Assembly: GCA_001599595.1 (NCBI GenBank)
Contig: BCHH01000003.1
Span: 2,044,263-2,108,262, forward strand
DNA: 64,000 nucleotides
From: Beverwykella pulmonaria
Taxonomy: Eukaryota > Ascomycota > Dothideomycetes > Pleosporales > Melanommataceae
Reading direction: 5' to 3'
Shown here: positions 42,572 to 54,342 of the stretch, piece by piece
How the letters are laid out: each line of letters starts with the position of its first letter
Position numbering within the stretch: the stretch's first letter is position 1
Notes under the pieces: generated by a model
Told to the model about the DNA's origin: nothing
The model's database searches: none
The model's input: only the letters and a program-made list of their open reading frames with translations
Made by a program: the position numbers and the translations under genes

Positions 42572-45341
42572 ATGCCTGCACCTTCATCCTCGTTGGATTC
42601 TGGTAGATGCCCCTACGCCCTTGTAACACGCCCCCTCGCTGGTGGATGCACGCTAATTCCTGCTCTACTAGCTGAATACGACCCCATCGACCACCTCAAC
42701 GCCATCTTCGCCCATCCCTCGACGCTCGCGTCCGTGTCGGCCACGTCGGACACGCTCCGCAGCTACCAAGATGACCTGGACGAGGACATCGCCGCCTTTG
42801 TCGCGACCCAGTCCGCCTCCGATGCCGACAGTGTGCTGCGCATCCAGGCCGCCAAAGCCGAGCTGGCCAACCTGTTCCAGAAGATCGAGAGCGTGCGCGA
42901 GCGCGCTATGCAGACCGAGCACACCATCACCGACATGACGGCTGACATCAAGCGGCTCGACAACACGAAGCGCAACCTGACTCTCTCCATGACGGCATTG
43001 AAGAGGCTGCAGATGTTGACGACGGCATACGAGCAGCTGCGAAGCCTGAGCAAGACGCGCCAGTACAGGGAGTGCGCCCAGCTACTGCAAGCCGTCATCC
43101 AGCTCGTGGCACACTTTAAGAGCTACCGGTCCATAGACCAGATTGCCACACTTAGCCGGAATGTGGCGGACCTGCAGGGTGAACTGCTAGAGCAAGTGTG
43201 TGAGGACTTTGAGGTCATCTTCGCCAAAGGCGAGGTCGGCCAGCGGAAAGCCATGCTTGCAGAGGCCTGTCTGGTGATGGATGCCCTCGGCGACCACGCT
43301 AGAACGCGTCTTATCAACTGGTACTGTAACACCCAGCTGCGGGAATATAGACAGGTGTTTCGTGGAAATGACGAAGTCGGTGCCCCGCTCCGTGTGAATC
43401 CTATAACGCCGTCATTAACAAGCTACAGGCTGGCTCATTGGACAACATCTCGCGGAGATATTCGTGGTTTAACCGCATGATGAAAACATACGACGTTGAG
43501 CACGCGACCATCTTCCCCTCCAATTGGAAGGTGAACGAAATGCTAGCCAATTCGTTCTGTGAGGGCACGCGGGACGACTTCAAGGCTATTTTGCAGCGCT
43601 CCATGCGGAGAGGAGACGGCCAGCCCCTAGATGTTGATCTCCTTCTCTCGTGTCTGCAGGAGACGCTCAACTTTGAGCACAGCCTAGAGCGACGATTCAC
43701 TAACGAAGTTCGTCATCCATGTCCTGGATTTTAATGCATGCTTACATGGTACAGTCTCGCTCCTCCATCGATACGATGGCGTCCAAAGATGATAGACCCC
43801 ATGGCTTTAGTCAGGCTATATCCGAGGCCTTCGAGCCCTACATGAGTCTCTGGGTGGAGTCTCAAGACAAGTACGTCATGTCAGGATGCCTGCACTAACA
43901 AGGAATGCTGACCTCTTCAGGCAACTTGCGACCCTCATACCAAAATATCGCCAGCAGCCTCTCCGCAACGCAGATGAAGAATTCTCCGCTCAAGCTGTCA
44001 TCGCCTCATCTACTGAGCTGTTCCACTTCTATCGTCTCACACTCGCACAGTGCGCAAAACTATCAACAGGATCCAGATTATTGGAGCTATCTACCACGTT
44101 CGCCAAGTACCTAGACCAGTATGGCCAGCAGGTACTTTATTATCTACTCAGTGAGAAGTTTGGGCCACAGGGTCCTTCGATTGAGGATGCTGTCCTGATT
44201 CTCAATACAGCTGACTACTGCTACCTTACTTGCAACCAACTGGAGGAAAAGATCAAGGGCCGGATCGATGAAGAGCTCAGAGCGAAGGTCGATCTACAGA
44301 GCCAGGCAGATGCGTTTATGGGTATCGCCAGTGCCACTGTTCGCGTGCTTGTCAGGAAAGTGGAAGTTGCTTGCGATCAAAGCTGGCGAGAAATGCGCAA
44401 CACACCCTGGAGTAAGATGGAGAGTGTCGGCGATCACAGCACCTATGTTACAGAACTCTTGCGCCACGTTAAGGAACGATCTGCCGAGGTGCTCAAGTGT
44501 CTGCACAAGCAGCAGTACGCGCGAGCATTTTGCGATAATCTTGTCGATCTCATGGCCAACACGTACATTGCCAACGTCGTGCAAAGCAAACCTATCTCCG
44601 AAGTTGGTGCTGAGCAAATGCTGCTGGATTCTTATGTCTTGAAGAAAGGCTTTATGGAGATACCCGCACTCAATGACGAGACAGGGACCGCGCCTCCCGC
44701 AAGGTATGTTTCATACTAACGCTATTCATAGGGGCTATGCTAACGAGTGATTTAGCTTCGTCAAACGTGTCAATCAGTCAATGTCCAAAATCGACCCCCT
44801 ACTCAAAACTCTGCAAGTCCGTGCCTCGCCCCCTGAAGCCCTAGTACAAGCCTACCTCATCCACATCGCCGATAAATCAGATACCAACTTCCGAAAGATA
44901 CTCGATCTCAAAGGTATCCGCAAGGCCGACCAATCGCATCTCATCGACCTCTTTGCCGTATTCCGCGACTCACCCCAACACGAAAACCTCGTGCAAAATT
45001 CTGCCCTTCTCACCCCGCTACAAATCCAATCTGGCCACATTGGTACCGGGATCGGGAGTCTTGGCAACGCAGCCAGCGTAATGGGGACCCCGAGTTTGGG
45101 CGGTGGACGCTTTGATCCTGCGGGTTTTGGTAATGCGCTCATGAATGCAGCGAGAGATGGTGTGGATCGGTTTGGGAGTCCGGCGCCAGGGCAGGTTGGT
45201 GTTAGTGGTGGTGGAGAGGTAGGTGGGGAGGCAAAGGCAAATTTGAATGAGAATCTGAAAAATATTGGGAAGTTCTTTAAGAGAGACATGGGTGGATTTA
45301 GGGGGTTTGGACGGACAGCTAGTGAGGAGGTACATAAGTAG
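42572..45341 (+). CDS. VPS53: Vps53, subunit of the GARP tethering complex
   Basis: Component of the Golgi-associated retrograde protein complex, which tethers endosome-derived vesicles at the trans-Golgi. Six exons: 42572-42602, 42672-43375, 43429-43707, 43755-43870, 43921-44703, 44756-45341; 832 residues. The N-terminal signature EYDPIDHLNAIFAHPSTL follows a ten-residue first exon. A coiled-coil stretch (about residues 40-190) and NISRRYSWFNRMMKTY mark the Vps53 N-terminal domain; the central part has the long helical bundle typical of CATCHR tethers. The C-terminus is glycine-rich then NIGKFFKRDMGGFRGFGR. Intron 2 has a GTCGGT donor, the second such donor in this window. The frame is maintained at all joins. 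It converges on the F-box gene, 114 bp between stops. Confidence 0.95.
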
Positions 45342-45455
45342 AAATGGAATGGAAATAGAATGCAATTAGTAATGTGGATCATAAACGGCCTTGTGGAAAA
45401 TATATGCTTTCTATCGATCATGTGGAGAGACGGAACAGATCGTAACTACAGCCTA

Positions 45456-47032
45456 CTACCATTCACTGATGAGGTTCAACGAATTCGGATGAGTGGTGTC
45501 ATAGCCAGCCTGCCTTGCCTCATCATCCAGGTAACGACCCACAAGACCTCCAGCGTCTAGGGTCTTCTTGACAATGTCTTGCAGTCGGTCCTTATCTGCG
45601 TCATTCTCTGTCCAGATTGTATCACTGTTCTCCCATAGTCTGTTGTTGAATGCTCTTAAATGTGCTGATTCACCGCGGTGTGCGTAATTCAGATCCTCAA
45701 TACTAAAGTACTTCATGGCGTCGGCCCGCACAAGATGGTCGAAGATCTCAACCCAGGTATGGTCCAGGAGCTCGACATATCCGAGCTTCATGGCAGTAAT
45801 GTTAGAGGACTCTCCGTCGGCTGCGCTGAGAAGTTTTTTGAGGGTGTCGAAGTGAACCATGGCACGGTAAACGTAAATATTCCTTAGACCTGTCCCCGAG
45901 GGCTTCCAATCTAGCTCGTCGAGGTTGAGATAGTGTGTAGCGTGGAGACCCAAGGACTCTAGGTTGGAGCATCGGCCGACCAAGTTGCAAATATCGGGCA
46001 TGTAATCGTAGTTTGGGTATTTCTCTTGGAGGTTCGAGGGGGGAAAGTCTTCATCGCCATCATGTCCGTTGTCGTCCTCAGCCCATATCAAGTAGCTAAT
46101 TTTGCCTCCTGCTCCGGTCGCGTCGACATACTCGAGATATAGATGTCGTAGGCGTCTAGTGGCCTCATCCGACATTGCTTTGTTCAAGGCGGCAAAATCA
46201 TAAGTACATGGAAGTGCGAGACGAAGCTCTGTCAGAAACGGGAAGTTATGAGCATATGAGGGAGAGAACAGGGAGCACAGAGAGTTCCGAAGCTCATTTA
46301 CCGCAACAAGATCTAACTGGGGTGCTGATCCATCATCAGAACCGCCGTAATCGCTGTCCCAGGATTCGGTCAAGTTGAGCCACAAACATTCCAATCGCTC
46401 CACCTTCTCCAGGGCAGGTGGAAGCGCCTTGAGGAAGGCAAGCAAGGACTCCCTATCGGCAGGATGGGATTCTGGGCGGTCTGGCTCTAACCATTGGATG
46501 CGCTCCCTGTGCCAGGAGTCATACGTTGATAGCTCGAGACGCAGGCGCCGAAGAACTTGCGGGAGTAATTGTCCTTGTAGAATGAAGTTATTGATCTTGT
46601 TGACGGAGTTGGGAGTTATGATTCTCCTTTCCAGATTCCCCGGTGCTGCCATTGCCTCGTTCTCGAACATGCCAGTATAGTCAAAGGCGCGGAGTATGAG
46701 GAACTCGTTCTGGAACCAAACGCGAGTGATGGCACGATTGAACGCTCTCGAGACCAGGCGAAGCTTTAGATAGCACAGCCGAAGATGGCTCCCGAAGTCG
46801 CGCCGAACTCCTTTGAGGTATTCAAACCCGTGCATCTCATAGTCATTCATGACTCTATTCGTGACAGGGCTAGAATGCCAATCATCAACTTCCAAAGGCT
46901 CTGGTAGATGAGAAAAAATCTACCCATGTTAGCGTCAGTGAAACACCGGGCACAGGACAAACACACCTCATCGTACAATTCGGTGGGGAGCCTCTCAAAG
47001 CCTGACGGTGAGTGAGGCGAGGTCGAAGCCAT
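45456..47032 (-). CDS. F-box protein with a degenerate leucine-rich tail
   Basis: Probable substrate adaptor of an SCF ubiquitin ligase; the target is unknown. Two exons on the minus strand (47032-46967, 46919-45456) give 509 residues. The F-box begins with GFERLPTELYDE in exon 1 and continues IFSHLPEPLEVDDW in exon 2, then LKLRLVSRAFNRAITRVWF, the usual end of a fungal F-box. The rest is helix-rich with leucine-repeat-like segments (LEKVERLECLWLNLT, LESLGLHATHYL, MKLGYVELLDHTWVEIF), as in many single-copy and expanded fungal F-box families. The 47-bp intron has a normal acceptor. No premature stop. The identity of the F-box is moderately firm; the fine family is not. Confidence 0.8.
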
Positions 47033-47261
47033 GTTCGCGAGCTACAAATGGAGTCTGCACCATTCGATAAGACGAATTTATGCCTACAGTGCGAGGGTTT
47101 GTATAGAATGGGACAAGCTAGGCTTTAGCTTTATATTAGACGTTTAGCGGCACGGTCCACCCACGCGTCCAAGCACGGGTGTGCAAGAATTGAGCGCGCA
47201 GGGGCCCCGCTTTCGATCAGAACTTCAAAACAAAGCCCTCATACCGACTTCAACACCACAC

Positions 47262-48543
47262 ATGGCTCCAACCACACCTAAAAAACGCGATAAAAAGACT
47301 GATCAACGCGAGCACGATACTATTAAACGTAATAGATTCTTCGACGCCTTTGATTCGAGGCGAAATGACCAAACAACTGGCGATATCGCACGACTTCCAG
47401 CTATCAATATACCTCCCTCTACCGCGCGCACCTGGATCGCAAAACAAGAAGCTATAGGCCAAGCTGCAGTTAGAAGAACCCAAAAAACTAGCTCTACCTT
47501 AGGCTGCAAGCCCTTAGTATCTGCGTCCAACCTCGCAAAAATAACAGACCAGAACGACTAAATCCACGAAATGGGCTACGCAGATTAGGTTAAAGAGCTA
47601 GGAATTTCAGCCACGCCACGTACTCTACAATACCACGCAAGCAAGGCAGGAGCTAGGCGGTTTAAGAAACCATTTCAGAAGAAGATCTCAGAAAAAAATC
47701 AAGGTCTTCGCTGCTCCTATGGCGCTTTACACCAAAAAGACACTATAACAGGCTTCTGGCAGCGTGTTTGGTTNACAGATNAGGCACACTTCCAGTNAAT
47801 TAAGTTGATAAAGGTTGCTAAATATGAGCTGCGTTACCCAGGGCAAGAAAGAGGGATAAATGAGGTAGAACTAGAGGGTTCTTTGGATGTTACTGTTCAC
47901 GTTGCGGCTGGCGTCTNNNNNNNNNNNNNNNNNNNNNNNNNNNNNNNNNNNNNNNNNNNNNNNNNNNNNNNNNNNNNNNNNNNNNNNNNNNNNNNNNNNN
48001 NNNNNNNNNNNNNNNNNNNNNNNNNNNNNNNNNNNNNNNNNNNNNNNNNNNNNNNNNNNNNNNNNNNNNNNNNNNNNNNNNNNNNNNNNNNNNNNNNNNN
48101 NNNNNNNNNNNNNNNNNNNNNNNNNNNNNNNNNNNNNNNNNNNNNNNNNNNNNNNNNNNNNNNNNNNNNNNNNNNNNNNNNNNNNNNNNNNNNNNNNNNN
48201 NNNNNNNNNNNNNNNNNNNNNNNNNNNNNNNNNNNNNNNNNNNNNNNNNNNNNNNNNNNNNNNNNNNNNNNNNNNNNNNNNNNNNNNNNNNNNNNNNNNN
48301 NNNNNNNNNNNNNNNNNNNNNNNNNNNNNNNNNNNNNNNNNNNNNNAGGCATGCTGGAATATTATAAAGGGTAGATTAGCTGGTCAGAGGTGGTCAACTG
48401 TAGCTCAATTTAAGGCCAATATCCAGGCAGAATGGGATAAGATAACACTCAAGGAAATTCGAGATCGTATTAGGGAGATGCCCCATCGCTGTAAATTAGT
48501 TCAGGAACAACCGCAGGTGCGAATCAAAAGCGCATTGTGGTAA
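47262..48543 (+). pseudogene. Tc1/mariner-like transposase with in-frame stops and an N gap
   Basis: From the ATG at 47,262 the frame has a lysine-rich start and a helix-turn-helix region (SRRNDQTTGDIARLPAINIP, then TARTWIAKQEAIG). After two in-frame stops (TAA at 47,559 and TAG shortly after, both at codons where Gln would fit) comes ELGISATPRTLQYHASKAGA. The first catalytic Asp is in WFTD-AHF, where the missing base lies in the next codon. The gap removes the middle of the DDE domain. After it, CWNIIKGRLAGQRW and KEIRDRIREMPHRC resemble a Tc1 C-terminus. The two stops look like RIP. Confidence 0.75.
47917..48346. other. Assembly gap (430 unknown bases)
   Basis: A run of N inside the Tc1/mariner-like transposase. 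The length may be an estimate by the assembler. Confidence 0.99.
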
Positions 48544-48611
48544 TAATTTGAATATACTCGATTTTTGCGATTGGTGGTGGCCCCTGCGCGCTCAATTCTT
48601 GCACACCCGTG

Positions 48612-49985
48612 AAGCTGGTGTAGGCTTATCTCATTAATGAGCCGCTCCACAGAGGATTTTCCTAGCGCGGGCAAACGTCCTTAGGGTCTAAATTAGAACG
48701 CGAATCCAACACGTGCTCACCGAGAGATTTTGGTTCTAAAGGGAAGAAGGATCCCTTGTCAGCGACGAACTTCTATACCGCTTCGCAGGCAGCGGCCAAT
48801 CTACAAGTGGTGATGGTGAGACGAGTCTGGGAGTAGGAGCCAACGAGAGGCGTTGCTACGGCACAGGAGGCAGGCACCATGCGGCGAGGGCGGGCAGCAA
48901 ATGTGCCGACCATTCCAAACCATCACCTCAACACCACCATCACTTTAATATACATTCATCCATTCCATGCAGGGCGCCCGTTCAATTCCCAGATGAATGT
49001 GCGGGGCAGATGGCAGGCAGCGTCCTGATTCCCGGCTTTGCGTCCGAAAAGCCTCTAGTGCCCTCCTCTACGCCCTTGCGCTCCATAGGGCAGCGTGGAC
49101 GCACAAACTGGCACCATCACCGACTCTCATCGCCCACCGTGAAGCAGCCATTTAAAGACCGAGTTCTTGGGATACTATGTGGTCGTCGGTCGCGAAATCA
49201 TACTGGAACTCCTGCTCAACGATAGAGCTCCACTTGGTCTCATTTCCGTGACCTAGAAAGTATCCCAACTACCACGAATACCCTATCGATTGACTAAAGG
49301 CCCTGGCGAGAACTGGGAACGGATACTGCGGTCGGGACTTCAGCATCTGAAATCGTTGATCTGTAAATGGCCAAGGACACCAAAGCGAGCTTCACGTGCG
49401 CACCGTACTTAAGAGATCATAAGCCGAAGTAGGGTGAACAGATCAGGTGGACGGAATCGAGTGCTCCAGTCTTTGCGACAGCATTCTCCGCACGAGGACG
49501 CAAAAGTATCCCGACTTCTTGGAAGTTTCGTCGACAACACTGACCTCAGAGAAGTATCAAGAACATAAGCCGATAACAGTATTAACTCTACTTATCAACC
49601 TTAAACCTAACAATAGCTATGTGCCGCATGCCCTACTTAGATTCAGACGCCTTAATAGTGCCGCCTGCACATTTAATATTATATAGTAAACAACTAGACG
49701 GCAAGCCTGCATCAGGAAATAGTGCCACCCTATTTGGGTCTGGGTGCGATACAGCCAGATAGCGAAGGCCACTTTAAACCAGCGCATGGACAAGGCTGCT
49801 TCTGCCATCACAGACCTCTTGCAAACTCTCGGCCGCCTCCTTAATCGGACTGCGAAGAAGACCGAGACCTTGACGGGCCAACAGCGCTACCATGACCGTG
49901 CCGTCGCCCACCCTGTGACATAAAAGACTGCGTTGGCCGATACGGGATAGTGAACATGGCTAGAAGAGGAGGGCAAGGGCCGGCA
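48612..49985. other. Intergenic, probably repeat-derived, no gene seen
   Basis: 1.4 kb between two transposons. Short frames around 49,010-49,225 and 49,600-49,920 match no family I recognise. Confidence 0.4.
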
Positions 49986-49993
49986 GGATGTTC

Positions 49994-50110
49994 CAGCGTT
50001 GTAATCAGTACGTAGTACGGTCGTAGTTTACGGCACCGTAATAGTGCCGTACGTCGTACGTACGTAAGAGCGATTTTGTTTGACCGTACCGTACGTGAGT
50101 CTGCAGTTTT
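49994..50110. repeat. hAT left terminal and subterminal repeats
   Basis: Begins CAGCGTTGTAATCAGTACG, followed by clustered CGTACGTACG and CCGTACCGTACG motifs. These are typical positions for transposase-binding repeats. Confidence 0.75.
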
Positions 50111-52131
50111 ACGCGTATACGGCCTATACGGAGGATATTTTGGTGTTGTAGGAGCTTTGTTTTTGAAGTAGTCCTATCGTAGTTAGCAGGGTATCTCGCA
50201 CGGCCAATTTTCATCAACAAACTAGTGATGTATCAACACCCATCCATATTGCCGTCGTCGTTGTTGCAATGGATAACTTTGTACGCTCTACGCGTCAATC
50301 CCAGGCTTCTTAAGCCTCCTCTTCTTCTGCAAGCAGCGCGTTGCCTTACCACGCGGCAGCTTTGAAACGCCTCAGGAAACAGCCTGTTCCTTTATTACTG
50401 GTGTCATCAACACCCACCTCCCGCGAAGGCACGCCTTTATCTGTTGTATCAGCTCCCGCATATTCTCTATTGCACAACTACCTAGAGGAGACTCCTAAGT
50501 TGATAAATCTTGGTATTTGTTTCCCTGTAAGGTGGGATTAGATTTGGAAGGGTTTAACGCGCCTGTCAAAGGACCACATTAGATGGAGAGTTGTGAACAA
50601 GTGGCACTTGCAGGGCGGCTCCAAACGCTTGGGGATATATAATTACAGCGCAGATTTGTTGTACCAAGAGCCTAGTAGGTTGTATAGGCGTGTTTAGCTC
50701 TGCAAGTTGTGTTATAAGCAAGGGAAGCGCAACTGTGCAAAGTACTCAGATTCTACGCATTATATTAGTACACACCTCCAGAAATCTCACCAAATTTCCA
50801 TCTCCACTAGCCTTATACCTAAGCTCCTAAAACTAAACAATCCTTGGGAAGCTGCTAAAGTAGTAGCAGGAGCAAATAACGCCTTCTTGCAGTTGCCCTG
50901 GCAGGAAGATAAGTTGTTAAAGGCGTACATTAATTGGATTATTTCTTATAATATATTGTTGTATTAGGCAACGTTGCTAGAAACAAGAGGGTTACTTACA
51001 TAGAATTGACCTCAATTGCTCAACGCTCTACCTAGGAACTACGTAACGCTTAGAGATTATATTATAAGGGGGCTTGACACGCGCAAGAGAGAGATTAAGG
51101 ATTTACTACGCGCTGCAAGTAGTACAATCGCGTTAAGCGTTAATATCTAGACTTCCCTAAATTACCTTAGTTTTCTAGGCGTAGTTGCTTATTTTGTTGG
51201 TATGTGGCCCGTGCGCAGGTGGCGAAAATCACTAAAATCTTTGCACTTCAGCCTCAACTTCTAATTCTGCTACAACACTTAAAACTAACCTAAAATTAAC
51301 TTGCAGACGCCCAAAAAAAGCACTGCAATATCCTTATTGCCTTCTAAAACCTGCAGGGTAATTATACTAGTAAGAACTAGGCTATAATTGTTAGGGAAGT
51401 CCTTATTAAATATAATGCAGTATTAAAGTTTAAATTTTTTGTAGGCGACAATACAAGCAATAACAACTCCACCTTTATTAAGGCAATTAACAGGGAACTT
51501 GGGATAGAGCTCTCTTAAGAGAATTGGATCTGCTGCGCTGGGCACATTATAAACCTTGTTGTTAAGGCAATTATATATAGAGATGGCGTTACAAAGTTTG
51601 AAGCTATGTTAGCTGACGCTCCTCCTAAAAAACAGTTCTCTATCTTCTAAACGCGCGGGGTTATTAGCCAACTACATAACCTTGTTAACGCAATTAACGT
51701 CTCTACTAAACAACAAGAGCTCTTTATAGAGATACAAACAAAACACTATAAAGATATTATTGGCTTTGCAACTCTTACTTTACTTAAGGATAGTAGCGTG
51801 AGGTGGCACTCTGTCTATTTAATGCTTCTCTGCTGTTGGGAGTTGCAGGAAACAATTAACAAGTGGCTGCGTTGATGGAGAGCTATTGCACCTAAGAAAA
51901 AGAGGCTAGAAGTAGGAGACAATAACAACAATAAGGAGGATGGATTTAACGCAAAGCTTAACTCCTTAACGCTAGATAACTAGGATAAGGTAAAGCTCTT
52001 GGCTAACTTCCTACAACTATTTTATAAGATAACTAAAAGACTTGAAGGCAATACTAGCAAATCAGCATCGGGAATTCGGTTAAATTTTCCAAACCATGTA
52101 CTAACCATGGTTGACCACTGGTTACCACACT

Positions 52132-52205
52132 AACCATACAAACCATACAAACCATACAAACCATACAAACCATATACAAACCATATACAAACTATACAAA
52201 TTGTA
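52132..52205. repeat. 9-11-bp minisatellite (ACCATACAA units)
   Basis: About four 9-bp AACCATACA units followed by about three 11-bp AACCATATACA units. Confidence 0.85.
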
Positions 52206-52296
52206 GAAACCTTTTGTTTGTGTCTCAAATCAGGCTTAGAGAGTATGACCTTGGAGAAGATGACACTGTGTCACAGTAACCACTGCGGCACCAATC

Positions 52297-52399
52297 CTGA
52301 ATGATGGTCCTGAACGACAGCCCCGAACGACAGTCCTGAACGGTCCCGAACGACGGTCCTGAACGGTCCTGAACGACGGTCCTGAACGACGGTCCTGAC
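52297..52399. repeat. 12-13-bp minisatellite (TGAACGACGGTCC units)
   Basis: About eight imperfect units of TGAACGACGGTCC or TGAACGGTCC, next to GACAAGTACTGTACTCC, which is shared in inverted orientation with the 13,806-13,946 repeat. Confidence 0.85.
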
Positions 52400-54189
52400 A
52401 AGTACTGTACTCCGCAGCACAGTACTTCACACACCTGAACTTGCGCACAATACTGACTAATACCCTTTGCGCACATCATCCCATTCTGACTTACAGTGCG
52501 ACGAGCTCGGCAACTAGCCGACCTGACCTAACCTGAAATACTGAACTGAGTCCTAACTAGGCTCAGCCCGCGCACGAACCAGACCCCTAATGCACGAACC
52601 ATGCTAAGTATTTATTTAAACGCGAAGGACCTCTGGTCAAGCTCCTTACGCAACGTCTTGTATAATAATTCATCGCACCTGAGATTGTATCTGTAGTATC
52701 TGATATTTAATTGAACCTTTATCCTCTGCTACTAATAGCCTCTTATGACAAGGCAGGCGCGCAGCAGAAGCACACCACTTAGGTAAACGCGGCAATTATA
52801 GAGCACGTAAGTTAAGGAGACCGCAGAAACAACACGTCTCGTTTGGAACACAGCTAATGAGGTGTTACACAGCAAGCATACACCTAGACAAAAGTTAAAC
52901 CTAAACAGACAGGAATTGCTGGGGACAGCAAGCGTTGAACAATAGTTGTGTTGGGCGTTGGGGGGCATTAGGGGGCATTGGGGGCGTTGGGTGCTCGTGT
53001 AAGGCGAGCGTGGATTAAAGTGGCATGTGTGATAGAACAATATATACGTTTTTGACACAAAGCTCTAAAACCTGATACAAACCTTTCCGTAATAGAGAGA
53101 ATTTACTACTAAAGTAATACATACTATAATAACAAATAAAGTCAACCTGGGTAATCAGGGTAACCAGATACCTGTATAGATTGCTCGTGGTAACCACAGC
53201 TAATCACGGTAATCGCGACCCGCCAAATGAGGCTCTCGTAATCTCACTAACCACCAAATCTCACTAACCTAGCTAACCATGGTTAACCATGATTAACCAC
53301 AACAACCAGATTCTAATTTACATTTTGCCGATGAGGCTTCAGCTCTCTCTGGCAAACAATTGTTAATCTTAACGTACTTAACAAGGAGCTTTGTAAGCAA
53401 AAGGCGCGCCTTGTTTAACACCTAAACAGCTTCCTTAAGTTAGCTGTTAATTAAGGCTTTAAGAAGCTTAACAGCTATTAGACTAAAGTAATCTTTGACT
53501 CTAAGCCATCCCTATACTTAGTAGCTACTGTGTTGAACCCTTGACTTTAGATTGCCTAGTTCAAACAAACCTAGAAGAATAATAAGGATTACTATACAAG
53601 AGTTGAAAAAGACGTGAAAGCAACCTTTAAGGACTACGTCAAGCTTATTGCAGAAGAGGAAGAGAATAATAAGATCAAGGAGCAATCACAGGAAATTCTG
53701 CACTAGAAGGTCCCTAAGGGCTCAAGCTTTAATAGTTGTTACAAGCAATCTCTTAACGTCAATCTTTACTATATAATAGGCACAAAAGGGAGGGCAAAAC
53801 GCTTTAAGGCGTTGAATAAGTTGGAGGAGTACTACGCCAGCCACAACGACGATCTCTCGCGTTTCAACAACTCGGACGACAAGCTGCTCAACAACCTAAT
53901 ACAATAGTAGGATAAAGTAGGCCAGCAACGTTACCCAACGCTTTACCGCATGGCGTTGGACTACCTCTCTATCCCATCAACTTCATGTAACTGCGAGAGG
54001 GCGTTTAGTAGAGCTAGGAGGACCGTTACCAACGATAGAAATCGCCTAGGTGGAGCTACGATTGAAGCACTACAGCTACAGAAAAACTGGCTACAAAACA
54101 GAGCCGTGGCGAGTCATCTCATCAACCTCAGCATATACATTTCACGCCAAGAACCTATATAAATCACCCATATACGGCATATACGGCGG

Positions 54190-54334
54190 TCTCCGTACGT
54201 ACGTATCGAGGGGGAGATTTGGATCCGTAAGTTCAATTCACCCTACAGTTTCCGTACGTACGTACAGCGTAATTGACCCGTACAGGTTCTTCAACTTCTA
54301 CGGATGTACGGTATACGTACGGATTACAACGCTG
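54190..54334. repeat. hAT right terminal and subterminal repeats
   Basis: Ends with CGTACGGATTACAACGCTG, the inverted match of the left end, preceded by several TCCGTACGTACG motifs. Confidence 0.75.
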
Positions 54335-54342
54335 GGATGTTC

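Larger units (their letters stand above)
47174..48611 (+). mobile_element. Tc1/mariner-like DNA transposon with 33-bp terminal inverted repeats and an assembly gap
   Basis: The ends 47,174-47,206 and 48,579-48,611 are perfect 33-bp inverted repeats, starting CACGGGTGTGCAAGAATTGA. The interior encodes one transposase relic. Bases 47,917-48,346 are unknown (N), plus single Ns at 47,774, 47,781 and 47,797. I do not see a clear target-site duplication; a TA would be expected, but AG|..|AA flanks are present, so the exact ends may lie one or a few bases away. Confidence 0.85.
52078..53330. mobile_element. Unidentified insertion inside the hAT transposase
   Basis: The hAT reading stops after the GNTSKSASG segment (about 52,075) and resumes near 53,335. 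The ~1.25 kb between is foreign. It contains an ACCATACAA-type repeat (52,132-52,205), a 12-13-bp repeat (52,297-52,399), sequence related to 13.8 kb, LTR-like sequence to about 52,730, and ACCATGGT palindromes near both edges (about 52,105 and 53,275). I cannot identify its type or its target duplication. Confidence 0.55.
50269..54162 (+). pseudogene. hAT transposase, inactivated and split by an insertion
   Basis: N-terminal BED-type zinc finger: CKLCYKQGKRNCAKYSDSTH with ISTHLQKSH just after it. The catalytic region can be followed in pieces, for example SVNI-TSLNYLSFLGVVAYF, then the segment beginning GDNTSNNNSTFIKAIN and RWHSVYLMLL. After the insertion, KLNSY-TKVIFDSKPSLYL leads to the C-terminal dimerisation domain: DYLSIPSTSCNCERAFSRAR, then NDRNRLGGATIEALQL. 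Dozens of in-frame TAG/TAA codons stand where Gln or Trp would be expected. The last 70 residues are uninterrupted. Confidence 0.88.
49986..54342 (+). mobile_element. hAT transposon, complete ends, RIP-like damage, with a later insertion
   Basis: The element runs 49,994-54,334 and is flanked by the 8-bp direct repeat GGATGTTC (49,986-49,993 and 54,335-54,342), the target-site length of hAT elements. The terminal inverted repeats begin CAGCGTTGTAATC. Subterminal regions on both sides are full of GTACGTACG-type motifs. A transposase relic runs along the plus strand from 50,269 to 54,162, interrupted by foreign sequence at about 52,078-53,330. Confidence 0.93.

Noticed and set aside
47805..48543. 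Frames of 150-220 residues spanning the gap
   Set aside because: Most of their length is unknown bases; only the flanking transposase pieces are real.
52732..53058. 108-residue minus-strand frame in the hAT insertion
   Set aside because: No start context, no domain, cysteine- and leucine-rich text without similarity I know.
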